A DNA stretch of 64,000 nt from Burkholderiaceae bacterium DAT-1 (GCA_019084025.1 JAHRBI010000001.1:607505-671504), one strand, 5' to 3'; positions 9,912 to 19,034 are shown, counted from the first letter of the stretch. Notes: generated by a model not told the origin, from the sequence alone. Program-made: numbers and translations.

Positions 9912-11210
9912 CTACTGTCCGATCAGCTGAATGGCTGGCAAAGGCGCATTCATCGGGCCCCACGCAGCTTCTACCACATCAGTGGCACTACTCAGACGCT
10001 GGCGAACGAGGCCATCGCTCGAAACAGTAGACAGTACCCCTCGGCTACCATTCTTGGTGTTATAGAGAATGGTGCGGCCGTTTGGTGCAAAAGTCGGCGA
10101 TTCATCCAGATCGCCACCGGTCAGTGTCAGACTCTGACGGGTTTCCACATCAATCGTCGAGATATGGAACTGGCCGTTTTCGCGACGCATGAACGCAATC
10201 GTCTTGCTATCTGGGGAAAATTTCGGCGAGACGCTGTAGCTTCCCTCAAACGTGAGACGCGTGGCTTCACCGCCGCCCGCAGGCATCAAATAGACTTGCG
10301 GGCTCCCACCACGATTGGAGGTAAACGCCATCCACTTGCCATCAGGCGAGAAATTCGGTTCGGTATCGATATCAATACTCGACGTCACCTTGCGCGGTGA
10401 GCCTCCGTCTGCCGGAATCATATAGATTTGCATATGCCCGTCCAGTGACAGTGCAACTGCAAGGTGCTTACCGTCTGCCGAGAAAGCCGGAGCACTGTTA
10501 TTTCCCTTGAACTTGGCCACTTCGCGACGCGAACCACTGAACACATCCTGCACCCAGACCGTGGCCTTATCACGCTCGAACGATACATAGGCCATGCGGC
10601 GACCATCGGGTGCCCACGTAATCGACATGATCGGCTGATTGGACGCCATGACCGTTTGTGCGCCAAAGCCATCGGCATCCGCCACTTCCAGCGAATAGCG
10701 GCTACCGCGCTTGCTCACATACGCAATCTTGCTATTGAATACGCCCGGATCACCCGTCAGCGTCTGGTAAATCAGATCGGCCAGCTGGTGTGCTGCACGG
10801 CGCGCCTCACCCGGGCGCACGCGCATTTCGACGCCCGCCAGCATCTTTTTGCCCAAGGTATCGTACAAACGGAAACGCAGGATAGGGATGCCGGATGCAT
10901 CCGCCTTCACCACGCCCAGCGCGAGACTGTCTGCGCCCTTGTTTTTCCACTGCGCCCAGTCTGCCGGGGCGCCATCAGGCAGTGCGTCGGCAGCATTAAT
11001 CAGTTTGAAACGGCCGGAACGCTGCAGATCGTCACGGATAATCTGGCTGACTGGCTCTTTCAGCAACTCCTCATTACCCAGCGGCGCGACCGCAATCGGC
11101 AAGGTACCTGCACCGGGGCCAGTGATCTCAATCGTGATGTCCGCACGTGCCAGCGAACTGGCACACAGCAAACCAAGCAACACAACCTTGAACGCATCAA
11201 ACAGTTTCAT
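9912..11210 (-). CDS. tolB: Tol-Pal system protein TolB
   Basis: A 432-residue periplasmic protein linking Pal to TolA. A signal peptide (MKLFDAFKVVLLGLLCASSLARA) is followed by the N-terminal domain (ITIEITGPGAGTLPIAVAPL) and a six-bladed beta-propeller whose WD40-like repeats are plain (e.g. ITWAPDGRRMAYVSF, NFSPDGKWMAFTSNRGG, KFSPDSKTIAFM). The ATG at 11210 is chosen for the signal peptide; it overlaps the end of the TolA-like lipoprotein gene by 14 bases. Its stop lies inside an imperfect long hairpin (9879-9917). Confidence 0.96.
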   Translation of the reverse strand: MKLFDAFKVVLLGLLCASSLARADITIEITGPGAGTLPIAVAPLGNEELLKEPVSQIIRDDLQRSGRFKLINAADALPDGAPADWAQWKNKGADSLALGVVKADASGIPILRFRLYDTLGKKMLAGVEMRVRPGEARRAAHQLADLIYQTLTGDPGVFNSKIAYVSKRGSRYSLEVADADGFGAQTVMASNQPIMSITWAPDGRRMAYVSFERDKATVWVQDVFSGSRREVAKFKGNNSAPAFSADGKHLAVALSLDGHMQIYMIPADGGSPRKVTSSIDIDTEPNFSPDGKWMAFTSNRGGSPQVYLMPAGGGEATRLTFEGSYSVSPKFSPDSKTIAFMRRENGQFHISTIDVETRQSLTLTGGDLDESPTFAPNGRTILYNTKNGSRGVLSTVSSDGLVRQRLSSATDVVEAAWGPMNAPLPAIQLIGQ

Positions 11211-11664
11211 GGAGTCTGTATCGGATCTTATGGGTCTGGATCTGGGCAAATTCTACACCGGCGGGCAGCACCGGATAGCGCCCCGCTTTCTGAACTGCCC
11301 GCTTTACTGCATCGTCAAACGCGTTGTTCCCGCTCGACTTTACCACTCTCACGCCAGCCAGTCGCAGGGTTTTCTTCAACTTTACCTCAATGAGCACTTC
11401 CGGATTACCCTTCGCCGCACCCTTGAATTGCATTTGCGAGCGAATCAGTCGCTGTACCGTCGCAACATAGCGCGACAGTGCCAGCCTGGGATCCACCGGA
11501 ATCATCACGGGTGGCGGGGTCTCTGGCTCAAGTGCCTGCACGATGGTTTCCGGCTCAGGTTCACGCGGAACCAGCGGCGCAGGTGTCGGCACAGGCTCCG
11601 GCTGAAACATCGCACATCCACCCAGGCCAACAACCACAGCCAGGACACACACCCGCCAATTCAT
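11197..11664 (-). CDS. TolA C-terminal-domain lipoprotein (tolA paralogue)
   Basis: A 155-residue predicted lipoprotein. The signal peptide ends in lipobox GLGGC (Cys17), then a Pro/Glu-rich linker of about 40 residues leads to a TonB/TolA-type C-terminal domain. Its tail (VKSSGNNAFDDAVKRAVQK, then YPVLPAGVEF and IRYRL) closely parallels the TolA tail just upstream (VKSSGIAAFDEAVKRAIQR, YPPLPAGLNF, KYRL). It therefore looks like a partial duplication of tolA fused to a lipoprotein leader, placed between tolA and tolB with a 4-base gap. It might bind Pal, TolB or CpoB from the membrane, competing with or supporting TolA. That role is inference. Confidence 0.85.
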   Translation of the reverse strand: MNWRVCVLAVVVGLGGCAMFQPEPVPTPAPLVPREPEPETIVQALEPETPPPVMIPVDPRLALSRYVATVQRLIRSQMQFKGAAKGNPEVLIEVKLKKTLRLAGVRVVKSSGNNAFDDAVKRAVQKAGRYPVLPAGVEFAQIQTHKIRYRLHETV

Positions 11665-11668
11665 CTCA

Positions 11669-12493
11669 TCAATCCCGCAAACGATACTTCAGATTATTAC
11701 TTCGCCAGTCGCTGAAATTCAGCCCTGCTGGCAAGGGTGGGTACTCGCTGGTTCGCTGGATTGCACGTTTCACCGCTTCATCAAACGCAGCAATTCCACT
11801 CGACTTCACCAGCACGATATCCAAAATGGTCATATCAGGTAGCAAGGTGACGCGATACACCACTTCCGGATTGGTCACGCTGTCATCCGGATAATTCATG
11901 TTCCGACGGATTTTATTACGGATGGCCAGCTTGTAGGCATCCTCCACCCCGCCCTTGGCTCGCGCTTCTGCCGCTTGCTGACGTGCCGCCAATCCAGCCA
12001 GCGATCCCGTTGTATCGACCGGTGTGGTGGTCAGCTTGCCTGCGGTATCACTGGCCTTCTTGCCCGGACCGGCTTTACTGCCATATTTCTGGGCAAGTGC
12101 ATCCAGCGCCTTGTTCAGCTCAGCCTTTTTCTCGGCCGCTGTAGGTGCCTTCTGCTGTGCCTGCTTATCCGATTTTTCCTGCTTTGGATGCGGCGCCTCA
12201 ACCTTGGGCTTGGCTACCGGCTTGGCCTTTTCAATGACGATTTCAGGCGTTTGCAACGGCGATGGCGGTGGCAAATCAACCTGGGGCGTGGGCGTTGGAA
12301 TAGCCGGCGGCGACGGCTCTGCCGGTGGTGGTGCCACCGGGCCACCTTCCTGAATGCCTTGCCACAGTTCAACCTGCATCGGCGCGGCAGTTTCGGTATG
12401 CCACTGCACACCGAACGCGACAAATGCCGCGATCAGCCCGTGTACGATCACGGCCAATGCAAGGGAAAGTCGACGATGCTCGTAGGGGTTCAT
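11669..12493 (-). CDS. tolA: cell envelope integrity protein TolA
   Basis: A 274-residue inner-membrane protein that couples TolQR proton flow to TolB/Pal. There is one N-terminal membrane segment (LSLALAVIVHGLIAAFVAFGV) preceded by a short cytoplasmic tail. A Pro-rich stretch and then a Lys/Ala/Glu-rich helical region (about residues 85-180) come next, followed by the C-terminal domain (about 185-274). It is shorter than the E. coli protein (about 420), mainly in the helical domain. Its ATG overlaps the tolR stop (TAATG). Confidence 0.93.
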   Translation of the reverse strand: MNPYEHRRLSLALAVIVHGLIAAFVAFGVQWHTETAAPMQVELWQGIQEGGPVAPPPAEPSPPAIPTPTPQVDLPPPSPLQTPEIVIEKAKPVAKPKVEAPHPKQEKSDKQAQQKAPTAAEKKAELNKALDALAQKYGSKAGPGKKASDTAGKLTTTPVDTTGSLAGLAARQQAAEARAKGGVEDAYKLAIRNKIRRNMNYPDDSVTNPEVVYRVTLLPDMTILDIVLVKSSGIAAFDEAVKRAIQRTSEYPPLPAGLNFSDWRSNNLKYRLRD

Positions 12494-12900
12494 TATTTCT
12501 TCGGCTCAACCGCGAGACCTACCCGCTCCACACCGCCCTCCTTGAGGACGCTCATCACATTCATCACCACGGCATAGCGCACATCGCGATCTCCGGCCAC
12601 CACAACCGGACGCTGTTCAGCGCCCACCCGGCTTTTCACCAGATTGAGCATTTCCTTGTCGTCCGCCACTACATCCTTGTAATCACCATCCATGATACGA
12701 ATCGTTTCGTTCTTGGCGATGCTGACATAGAGCGGCTTGGCGGAAATCTGCTTGTCGGCGTGCGACACATTGGGGAGATTGACCAACCCCGGCTGCAGCA
12801 TCGGCGCGGCCACCATGAAGATGACCAGCAGCACCAGCATCACATCGATATAGGGCACCACATTCATGTGCGCCATTGCTCTGCGAGGACGACGTCGCAT
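12493..12900 (-). CDS. tolR: Tol-Pal system protein TolR
   Basis: A 135-residue ExbD/TolR family protein. A single membrane helix (YIDVMLVLLVIFMVAAPML) carries the essential-type proton-path Asp at residue 19, followed by a periplasmic domain (LYVSIAKNETIRI, RPVVVAGDRDVRYAVVMNVM). It works with TolQ as the proton-driven motor. It starts 6 bases after the TraB/GumN gene, which separates it from tolQ, and overlaps tolA by one base. Confidence 0.95.
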   Translation of the reverse strand: MRRRPRRAMAHMNVVPYIDVMLVLLVIFMVAAPMLQPGLVNLPNVSHADKQISAKPLYVSIAKNETIRIMDGDYKDVVADDKEMLNLVKSRVGAEQRPVVVAGDRDVRYAVVMNVMSVLKEGGVERVGLAVEPKK

Positions 12901-12906
12901 ATCAAC

Positions 12907-13797
12907 CTACCACTTGCTGACGGTAAAACCGTCCTGTTTAAGAAGCTGGATCACTGATCCCTGCCCCACCAGATGCCCGGCACCCACGACCACCATGATC
13001 GGGCTTTGTTGCCTGGACTGAGCAGCGATACCTCGCGCCATGCCAGGATTACGGCCGTACAGAATCTTGCCCATCAGCGCACGAGACAAGGCAGAATCAT
13101 CGAACGATTCACGCAGTAGCCGATCCATCGCAAGCTCGTCTCCCTGGCGCCAGGCATCCACCAAGTCTGCAAACTGGCGCGCAGCGGACTGATCTTCCAG
13201 TTGCGACAGGGTTTCGCTGACGAAATGGCGCGTTTCTGCCTGCGTCAGTCCGCTCAACATCCTGCCTTGTGCTGCAACTGACTCCAGCTCGACTACCGGC
13301 TTGCGCTGTTCGCGAGCCATCTTGAGATAGTGAAGGTCAATTCCCTGCTCGGGGTCGTACCCCAGCTTGGCGGCAATCTGCATTTCGATTGCGGTACATA
13401 AAAACCAGGGCTGAAATGTGCGCAAGACCGCATCGGACAATTGCGGGTCATTCACCCGTATCAGCAAGCGCTTGGCAAGATCCTGTCCCAGCACAGAATC
13501 AAGGGATTGACCCTTCGGCAAACGAATAAACTGCGTCAGCTGCTTTTGCGCAGCAGGACTGCTGACATCCGCCTCAACCATGAGCGACTTGGAGGCAGCG
13601 AATGCCTTCTCAACTGCTGGTGGCAACGGATAAAACGCAGTCGAACCGACATGAACCGATCCTAGCAACCATACAACCTGCCCGTTCTTCTCGGCCTTCC
13701 AGAACAGGCTACCGGCCTGCGTGGAACACGCCACCAGCGCCAGCAGACACAATGCAATCCAGGCGCGCAGCACACGAGATGCGGGCAGAATCATCAT
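12907..13797 (-). CDS. TraB/GumN family protein inserted between tolQ and tolR
   Basis: A 296-residue exported protein of the TraB/GumN (YbaP) family. A signal sequence with a possible lipobox (LLALVACST, Cys near 24) precedes LFWKAEKNGQVVWLLGSVHVGS, the typical GxxH motif with the conserved His. A MVEADVSS segment near residue 72 and the C-terminal MVVVGAGHLVGQGSV, with the second conserved GxxH-like site, are present. Some eukaryotic and bacterial relatives are proposed metal-dependent proteases. The start overlaps the tolQ stop (TAATG) and the stop lies 6 bases before tolR, so it is fully built into the operon. The two-Met start (MM) leaves a one-codon ambiguity. Confidence 0.88.
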   Translation of the reverse strand: MMILPASRVLRAWIALCLLALVACSTQAGSLFWKAEKNGQVVWLLGSVHVGSTAFYPLPPAVEKAFAASKSLMVEADVSSPAAQKQLTQFIRLPKGQSLDSVLGQDLAKRLLIRVNDPQLSDAVLRTFQPWFLCTAIEMQIAAKLGYDPEQGIDLHYLKMAREQRKPVVELESVAAQGRMLSGLTQAETRHFVSETLSQLEDQSAARQFADLVDAWRQGDELAMDRLLRESFDDSALSRALMGKILYGRNPGMARGIAAQSRQQSPIMVVVGAGHLVGQGSVIQLLKQDGFTVSKW

Positions 13798-14480
13798 TAC
13801 TTGATGCTCTGGCGTTGCAGAATGTTGGAGAATTCTTCCATGAAACTCTCGAAGCGATTGGCCAGTTTGTCTACTTCGTGGGCGAAATGGTTATAGGCAA
13901 TAGTGGCCGGAATCGCTGCGAACAGGCCAATCGCCGTTGCGACTAGCGCTTCTGCAATGCCCGGCGCCACATGCGCCAGCGTCGCCTGCCCCACATTGGC
14001 CAGACCACGGAAGGCATTCATGATCCCCCACACCGTTCCAAAGAGGCCGACATACGGCGATACGGAACCCACCGACGCCAGAAACGATGTGTGCGCATCC
14101 AGCTTGTCGACTTCACGCTGGAACGCAGCGCGCATGGCGCGACGGGTACCCTCCATCCACAGCGTAATATCCCCGCCGCCCTGACGGCGCAACTTCACAA
14201 ATTCATTGAATCCCGCTTCGAAAATTTTCTCCATGGCCACCGCACCGGTGTCCTGCGAGACATTTTTGTAGAGGACATTCAGATCAGCACCACCCCAGAA
14301 GGCCGTTTCGAAGGCTTCAGTGCGTTTGCGCGCATGCCGCATGCCAAACCATTTGGAGAAAATATGCCACCAAGAGATAACCGAGAGCGCGAGCAACACG
14401 GTCATCACCAGTTGCACCAGCACACTGGCGTTGGTAATCAGGCTAATTATGTCGAGATTGGCTGAAACATGGGCGTCCAA
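13797..14480 (-). CDS. tolQ: Tol-Pal system protein TolQ
   Basis: A 227-residue MotA/TolQ/ExbB family protein. Three membrane segments are visible: SVLVQLVMTVLLALSVISWW, a second around VGSVSPYVGLFGTVWGIMNAF, and a third around EALVATAIGLFAAIPATIAY. The last two carry the family's conserved Gly/Thr residues. It forms the proton channel with TolR. First gene of the tol block, 115 bases downstream of ruvB; no ybgC precedes it. It may be read from ruv promoters or from a promoter in 14481-14595. Confidence 0.95.
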   Translation of the reverse strand: MDAHVSANLDIISLITNASVLVQLVMTVLLALSVISWWHIFSKWFGMRHARKRTEAFETAFWGGADLNVLYKNVSQDTGAVAMEKIFEAGFNEFVKLRRQGGGDITLWMEGTRRAMRAAFQREVDKLDAHTSFLASVGSVSPYVGLFGTVWGIMNAFRGLANVGQATLAHVAPGIAEALVATAIGLFAAIPATIAYNHFAHEVDKLANRFESFMEEFSNILQRQSIK

Positions 14481-14595
14481 TTTACTTCCTTTTCGCCGGC
14501 CATAGGGAAAAATGCATTTTGCCGCGCATTATGACGCGTGGAAACAGAAGATAACAGCATCTTCACGTCGATTTGCATTTCAGAGCACTTCGACA

Positions 14596-15624
14596 TCACT
14601 CCGACAGTGGCAAACCAAAATGCTGGTATGCAAGCTGCGTTGCCATCCGGCCGCGCGGCGTGCGCTGCAGCAGACCCTGTTGAATGAGGTAAGGTTCCAG
14701 CACATCTTCGATGGTATCGCTGGATTCGCCGATAGCAGCCGCCACATTGTCGAGTCCGACCGGCCCACCGGCAAACTTTTCGATCACCGCCGACAGCAGC
14801 TTTCTGTCCATCACATCCAGCCCGGCATGATCCACATCGAGCATCGACAAGGCAGCATCTGCCACTTCACGCGTCACAGTGCCATCATGGCGGACTTCGG
14901 CGTAATCCCGCACCCGACGCAGCAGGCGATTGGCAATACGCGGCGTACCACGTGAGCGGCGCGCCACCTCAAATGCACCGGCAGGATCGATTTCCATGCC
15001 AAGCAACTGCGCCGACCGATTGACGATGCGGGTCAGTTCCTCGGAAGTGTAAAACTCAAGACGTGCCACGATGCCGAAGCGATCACGCAGCGGATTGGTC
15101 AGCATGCCTGCACGCGTGGTTGCACCCACCAGCGTAAACGGCGGCAAATCCAGCTTCACCGAACGCGCACCGGGGCCTTCGCCAATCATGATGTCGAGTT
15201 GATAATCTTCCATCGCCGGATACAGGATTTCCTCCACCACGGGCGAGAGACGATGGATTTCGTCGATAAACAGCACATCGTTGGGTTCGAGGTTGGTTAG
15301 CATGGCCGCCAGATCACCTGCGCGTTCCAGTACCGGCCCGGAGGTCTGGCGCATGTTTACACCCAGTTCACGGGCGACAATATTGGCCAGTGTGGTTTTC
15401 CCCAGACCCGGCGGGCCAAACAGCAGCACATGATCCAGCGCTTCCTTCCGTTTGCGCGCCGCTTCGATAAAAATGGACAGCTGTCCGCGTGCCTTTTCCT
15501 GCCCGACATATTCATCGAGCAATTTCGGACGCAGCGCGCGCTCCAGCGCATCCTCCTGACGGGATTGCTGAACCGGCGCAATGATGCGCTCCTGCCCTTT
15601 ACCCAACTGATCTGTCTGGATCAT
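14596..15624 (-). CDS. ruvB: Holliday junction branch migration helicase RuvB
   Basis: A 342-residue AAA+ motor that drives branch migration with RuvA. Walker [10 protein letters not shown], Walker [10 protein letters not shown], sensor 1 GATTRAG and the arginine-finger region RDRFG are all present, followed by the winged-helix C-terminus (RTPRGRMAT). Length as in the family (about 335-350). Third gene of the ruvC-ruvA-ruvB order, 44 bases after ruvA. No LexA-type CTGT-N8-ACAG box is obvious before ruvC. Confidence 0.97.
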   Translation of the reverse strand: MIQTDQLGKGQERIIAPVQQSRQEDALERALRPKLLDEYVGQEKARGQLSIFIEAARKRKEALDHVLLFGPPGLGKTTLANIVARELGVNMRQTSGPVLERAGDLAAMLTNLEPNDVLFIDEIHRLSPVVEEILYPAMEDYQLDIMIGEGPGARSVKLDLPPFTLVGATTRAGMLTNPLRDRFGIVARLEFYTSEELTRIVNRSAQLLGMEIDPAGAFEVARRSRGTPRIANRLLRRVRDYAEVRHDGTVTREVADAALSMLDVDHAGLDVMDRKLLSAVIEKFAGGPVGLDNVAAAIGESSDTIEDVLEPYLIQQGLLQRTPRGRMATQLAYQHFGLPLSE

Positions 15625-15668
15625 GCCTTATTCTCCTGCCGGACCACGCTCTATCATTGCACGCGCCA

Positions 15669-16256
15669 TCAGCGCACAAGACCCTTTAGCGCCAGACGAA
15701 TACCATCATTGACACTTGCGTCTGGCGGCAGTGTTTTCACCGCTGCGACGGCTTCCTTCTCGGAATAACCCAGCGCCATCAACGCATTGACCACGTCATC
15801 ATGCGGCCGCGCCGGCATGGCGGATACAGCTTGCTGCACACCCATGAAGCTGGTACCCGGCAACTTGCCGCGCAACTCCAGAATCAGGCGCTCGGCTGTT
15901 TTCTTGCCGATACCGGGCACACGTGACAATCGTGCCGCATCCTCACGCTCAACCGTCTGGGCAAGCTCTTCGCCTGTCATGCCGGATAGCACTGCCAGCG
16001 CAATCTTGGGACCAATGCCTGTTACTTTGATCAACACACGGAACGCATCGCGCTCGGCTCGTGTAGCAAAGCCAAACAGCAGATGCGCATCTTCACGCAC
16101 CACCTGATGCACATGCAGCATCACCGCTTCGCCCAATTGCGGCAGAACATACAAGGTGCTCATGGGCACATCCAGCTCGTAGCCCACGCCCCCCACATCC
16201 ACCACGATATGCGGTGGCAATTTCTCAACCAGCTTGCCGGACAGTCTGGAAATCAC
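15669..16256 (-). CDS. ruvA: Holliday junction branch migration protein RuvA
   Basis: A 195-residue protein. Domain I is an OB fold ([28 protein letters not shown]), domain II has two helix-hairpin-helix motifs ([32 protein letters not shown]), and domain III near the C-terminus ([17 protein letters not shown]) contacts RuvB. The length is normal. It sits 49 bases after ruvC. Confidence 0.97.
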   Translation of the reverse strand: MISRLSGKLVEKLPPHIVVDVGGVGYELDVPMSTLYVLPQLGEAVMLHVHQVVREDAHLLFGFATRAERDAFRVLIKVTGIGPKIALAVLSGMTGEELAQTVEREDAARLSRVPGIGKKTAERLILELRGKLPGTSFMGVQQAVSAMPARPHDDVVNALMALGYSEKEAVAAVKTLPPDASVNDGIRLALKGLVR

Positions 16257-16305
16257 GGCGATCCCTCATGAATTGTGTGTGTTTGACTCAACAGTTCGTA
16301 CAGGC

Positions 16306-16836
16306 CTATGGCGGCAACACCCAGCGGCCTCGCTTGCTGCGTAGCGCCAGTCTGGCTGTCGCGCCCGTTGCAAAGGCGGCATGACACAGCGCCACAGCCA
16401 GCGCATCTGCTGCGTCAGCCTGCGGTACGCCATCCAGCTTGAGCAGATGCTGCACCATCAGACTGACCTGATCCTTGTTTGCATGACCATTCCCCACCAC
16501 AGCCTGCTTGACTTGCAGTGCGGTATATTCGGCGACAGTCAGATCCGTCAGTGTCAGCGCAGCAATGGCAGCCCCGCGCGCCTGTCCGAGCAGCAGGGTT
16601 GATTGCGGATTGACGTTCACAAACACCTGCTCGACCGCCGCCTGATGCGGCTGATAGTGCGCACACACTTCGCGCACGCCCTGCACCAGCACTTTGAGCC
16701 GCTCCGGAAGCGTGCCCTCTCCACTTTTGATACAGCCGCTGGCCACATAAACACGCTGGTTGCCCAGCACGTCAATCACGCCAAAACCGGTAGAACGCAA
16801 GCCCGGATCTATGCCGAGCAGCCGCAAAGGGGTCAT
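16306..16836 (-). CDS. ruvC: crossover junction endodeoxyribonuclease RuvC
   Basis: A 176-residue RNase H-fold nuclease that resolves Holliday junctions. The N-terminal [16 protein letters not shown] holds the first catalytic Asp (residue 9); [14 protein letters not shown] holds the catalytic Glu; the C-terminal [14 protein letters not shown] holds the paired catalytic Asp residues. Full length. First gene of the ruv operon; 68 bases separate it from the TonB-like gene. Confidence 0.96.
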   Translation of the reverse strand: MTPLRLLGIDPGLRSTGFGVIDVLGNQRVYVASGCIKSGEGTLPERLKVLVQGVREVCAHYQPHQAAVEQVFVNVNPQSTLLLGQARGAAIAALTLTDLTVAEYTALQVKQAVVGNGHANKDQVSLMVQHLLKLDGVPQADAADALAVALCHAAFATGATARLALRSKRGRWVLPP

Positions 16837-16904
16837 GCTGTCTGGTGTACGATCGTTCGAAAGCGACAGTTTAGCAATGCCGCTGCAACCCGTCAGATTT
16901 TGTT

Positions 16905-17834
16905 TCAGCGACCGGCCGAGTCCTTGAACTCGCCGTTACCGTTAGAGAACGTCCAGGTGCGGGTGATCGACAGAATATCGGCAGGTTTGCCATTCATATC
17001 GACAATGGTGGAAGGAAGTTGCTTGAATGGCGCAGCAAGTCGGGCAATCTTTTCAGCTGCCTTATCGAGGTCGCGGTTGCCCGAACCCGTATCTACACGA
17101 AATGCAGCAAGCGTCCCGTCGGCCTTGATCTGCACTTCAACAATCAGGCGGCCAAACAGCTTTTTGCCACGCGCATCCATAGGGAAATGGGCGTTACCGA
17201 TGCGTTCGACCTGTACGCGCCATTCATCCAGGTATTTGGCTTCGACCTTGTTGCGCGCGTTAGCCGCCAGAAAAGCCATGCGCGGCTTGGACTGGTAGGC
17301 ATCGGTCTGCTGCTTGATTTCGGCGAGCAAGCGGGCGATCTCGCGATTTTCTTCATCCTGGCTGTCCGTTTTCTTCTGCTCGCGGACTTCCTTTTTTTCC
17401 TGCTTCACCTGCTGCTGTACAGCTTGAAAATTACTATCGAGCTGATTCAATAATTGCTGCTGCTTCGCCTCTAGTTCTGCCTGACGTTGACTCGCGCGTG
17501 ACAGACGATCACTCACACTTTCAACCTGTTCAGGCGGAAGGGGCGAGGACAGTCGTCGATTCGCCTCATCGGTATTACCGCCACCATCCAGATTAGCTTG
17601 AGCGAGCACCTTGGGCTGATTGGTAGGATGCTTGGTTGAGGCATTCACCAGCACCACTTCCAGTGGAATGGAGTTGAACAATGTATTCAGTTCGGGTGGC
17701 GCAAAACGCACCCCCACAATCACCAGCACATGCGCCAGCACGGATGCAACCACAATGGTCAGAAAGCGACGTTCGGCCGCTCTGTCGCGAATACCCGCGT
17801 CTAGAGGAATATCAGTCAGGTTGGTCAAGTGCAA
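16905..17834 (-). CDS. TonB-family energy transducer
   Basis: A 309-residue protein with one N-terminal membrane segment ([22 protein letters not shown]), a charged linker with a Gln/Lys/Glu-rich coiled-coil region (about residues 105-190), and a TonB C-terminal domain ([20 protein letters not shown], then [18 protein letters not shown]). TonB energises outer-membrane receptors or contacts a Tol-like system. No exbB/exbD or receptor gene is adjacent. The predicted start is TTG, with another TTG six bases later better spaced from GGA. The same TonB-plus-coil layout is often seen next to gshB or ruvC in related genomes, but its client is unknown. Confidence 0.85.
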   Translation of the reverse strand: MHLTNLTDIPLDAGIRDRAAERRFLTIVVASVLAHVLVIVGVRFAPPELNTLFNSIPLEVVLVNASTKHPTNQPKVLAQANLDGGGNTDEANRRLSSPLPPEQVESVSDRLSRASQRQAELEAKQQQLLNQLDSNFQAVQQQVKQEKKEVREQKKTDSQDEENREIARLLAEIKQQTDAYQSKPRMAFLAANARNKVEAKYLDEWRVQVERIGNAHFPMDARGKKLFGRLIVEVQIKADGTLAAFRVDTGSGNRDLDKAAEKIARLAAPFKQLPSTIVDMNGKPADILSITRTWTFSNGNGEFKDSAGR

Positions 17835-18023
17835 TTTTCCAGATTACTTTTGTACATGCCAAGGCACCTTGCGCCGCAGTGTAGCACAGCCGCATACATT
17901 GCCTGATCAACTTCGTTGTACAAAAGCTGCACCAGCCTTTACCATTACCGCCCGCATGCACTCTGCTTGTCAGGTCAGCTAGTGTAAAAGTCTGCCCTGC
18001 GTTGCCCGCAAAGGAAATCGCTC

Positions 18024-18344
18024 ATGAAACACCTCGCCGCCCTCCTACTGATCGCAACCGCTTCGCTGTCACTGCACGCCTCGGAAAAAGATGGCCAGGC
18101 CGTAGCTGCCAAGTACAACTGCATGGGGTGTCATTCGGTAGAACAGCGAATCGTCGGGCCGGCATTTCGCGACGTGGCGATCCGCTATCGCGACCAGAAT
18201 CGTGACGAAGTTGAAAAGGATTTGATGCATAAGGTCAAAACAGGTACCGGTGGTAACTGGGGCTCGATGATCAAGATGCCGGCGCAACAGATTAAGGACA
18301 ATGATTTACGGATCATTATCCGCTGGGTGTTGAGCCAAAAGTAA
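18024..18344 (+). CDS. class I c-type cytochrome (periplasmic)
   Basis: A 106-residue protein with a signal peptide ending LHAS, then a single haem motif CMGCH (Cys33, Cys36, His37) and the distal ligand in KMPAQ (Met85). Size and motifs match a cytochrome c551/c552-type electron carrier of about 85 mature residues, serving a periplasmic oxidase or peroxidase. The GGAAATCGCTC leader gives a good ribosome site. It stands alone between the divergent TonB-like gene and dksA, so its partner is not shown. Confidence 0.92.
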   Translation: MKHLAALLLIATASLSLHASEKDGQAVAAKYNCMGCHSVEQRIVGPAFRDVAIRYRDQNRDEVEKDLMHKVKTGTGGNWGSMIKMPAQQIKDNDLRIIIRWVLSQK

Positions 18345-18492
18345 GGCCGCACCAGCATTCGTACACCCTTTGCTGCCTGACGGTCGTGTTTGCGATCGTA
18401 CAAAGGCGCAAAATGTCATATGCATTCCGGTTGCATTTGGGGGCTTGCCTCCGTTAAGCTCCCGCCCCGACCGAGAGTCTCAGTCGTGCAAT

Positions 18493-18531
18493 GGTCAGGC
18501 TGCGATGTTGCAGCATCACAACATCCTGACC
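18493..18531 (+). promoter_or_regulatory. strong hairpin in the dksA leader
   Basis: GGTCAGG (18493-18499) pairs with CCTGACC (18525-18531), and after a 5-base bulge ATGTTG (18505-18510) pairs with CAACAT (18519-18524), leaving an 8-base loop. It lies about 65-105 bases upstream of the dksA ATG and is followed by further GC-rich pairings (GGGC/GCCC near 18541-18549). There is no T-tract, so it is a leader structure rather than a simple terminator. Confidence 0.6.
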
Positions 18532-18596
18532 GGACTCGCGGGCGTGCCCGACTTCGTGCCGGGCGCACTCGTCAACCAGCGCAGAGAAGCAAGATC

Positions 18597-19010
18597 ATGG
18601 CAAAGAAACTCACTGAAGAAGACATCCTGAACTGGCAAGGCGACGACTACATGAACGAAGACCATCTGGCATTTTTCCGCCAGCGTCTTCTGGACATGAA
18701 GGCCGAGCTGCTGAACAACGCAACGGCAACAAGCCAGCATCTCGCTGAGCAGGAAGCAACGCCCGATCCGGCAGACCGTGCCACCCTCGAAGAGGAATAT
18801 GCTCTTGAGCTGCGCACGCGTGATCGTGAGCGCAAACTCATCATGAAAATCGACTCGACCCTGCGTAAGATCGATGATGAGTCGTATGGTTACTGCGAAG
18901 ATACTGGCGAGCCGATTGGTCTTGCACGTCTACTCGCCCGCCCAACTGCCTCTCTGTCAATTGAGGCACAGGAGCGTCGCGAGCGCCTGAAGCGCCAGTA
19001 CGCAGACTAA
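18597..19010 (+). CDS. dksA: RNA polymerase-binding transcription factor DksA
   Basis: A 137-residue DksA/TraR family protein that enters the RNA polymerase secondary channel with ppGpp to control rRNA and amino-acid genes. The coiled-coil region (about residues 30-105) contains the tip segment DPADRATLEEE with the two acidic residues. The zinc-finger region reads YGYCEDTGEPIGLARLLARP then SLSIEAQERR; of the four canonical cysteines only the first remains, the others being Thr, Ser and Gln, so zinc is probably not bound in the usual way. I start it at 18597 (MAKKLTEEDI); an open frame further upstream has no support. Confidence 0.94.
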   Translation: MAKKLTEEDILNWQGDDYMNEDHLAFFRQRLLDMKAELLNNATATSQHLAEQEATPDPADRATLEEEYALELRTRDRERKLIMKIDSTLRKIDDESYGYCEDTGEPIGLARLLARPTASLSIEAQERRERLKRQYAD

Positions 19011-19034
19011 GCGCCACCGCTTAATCCATCTCGC

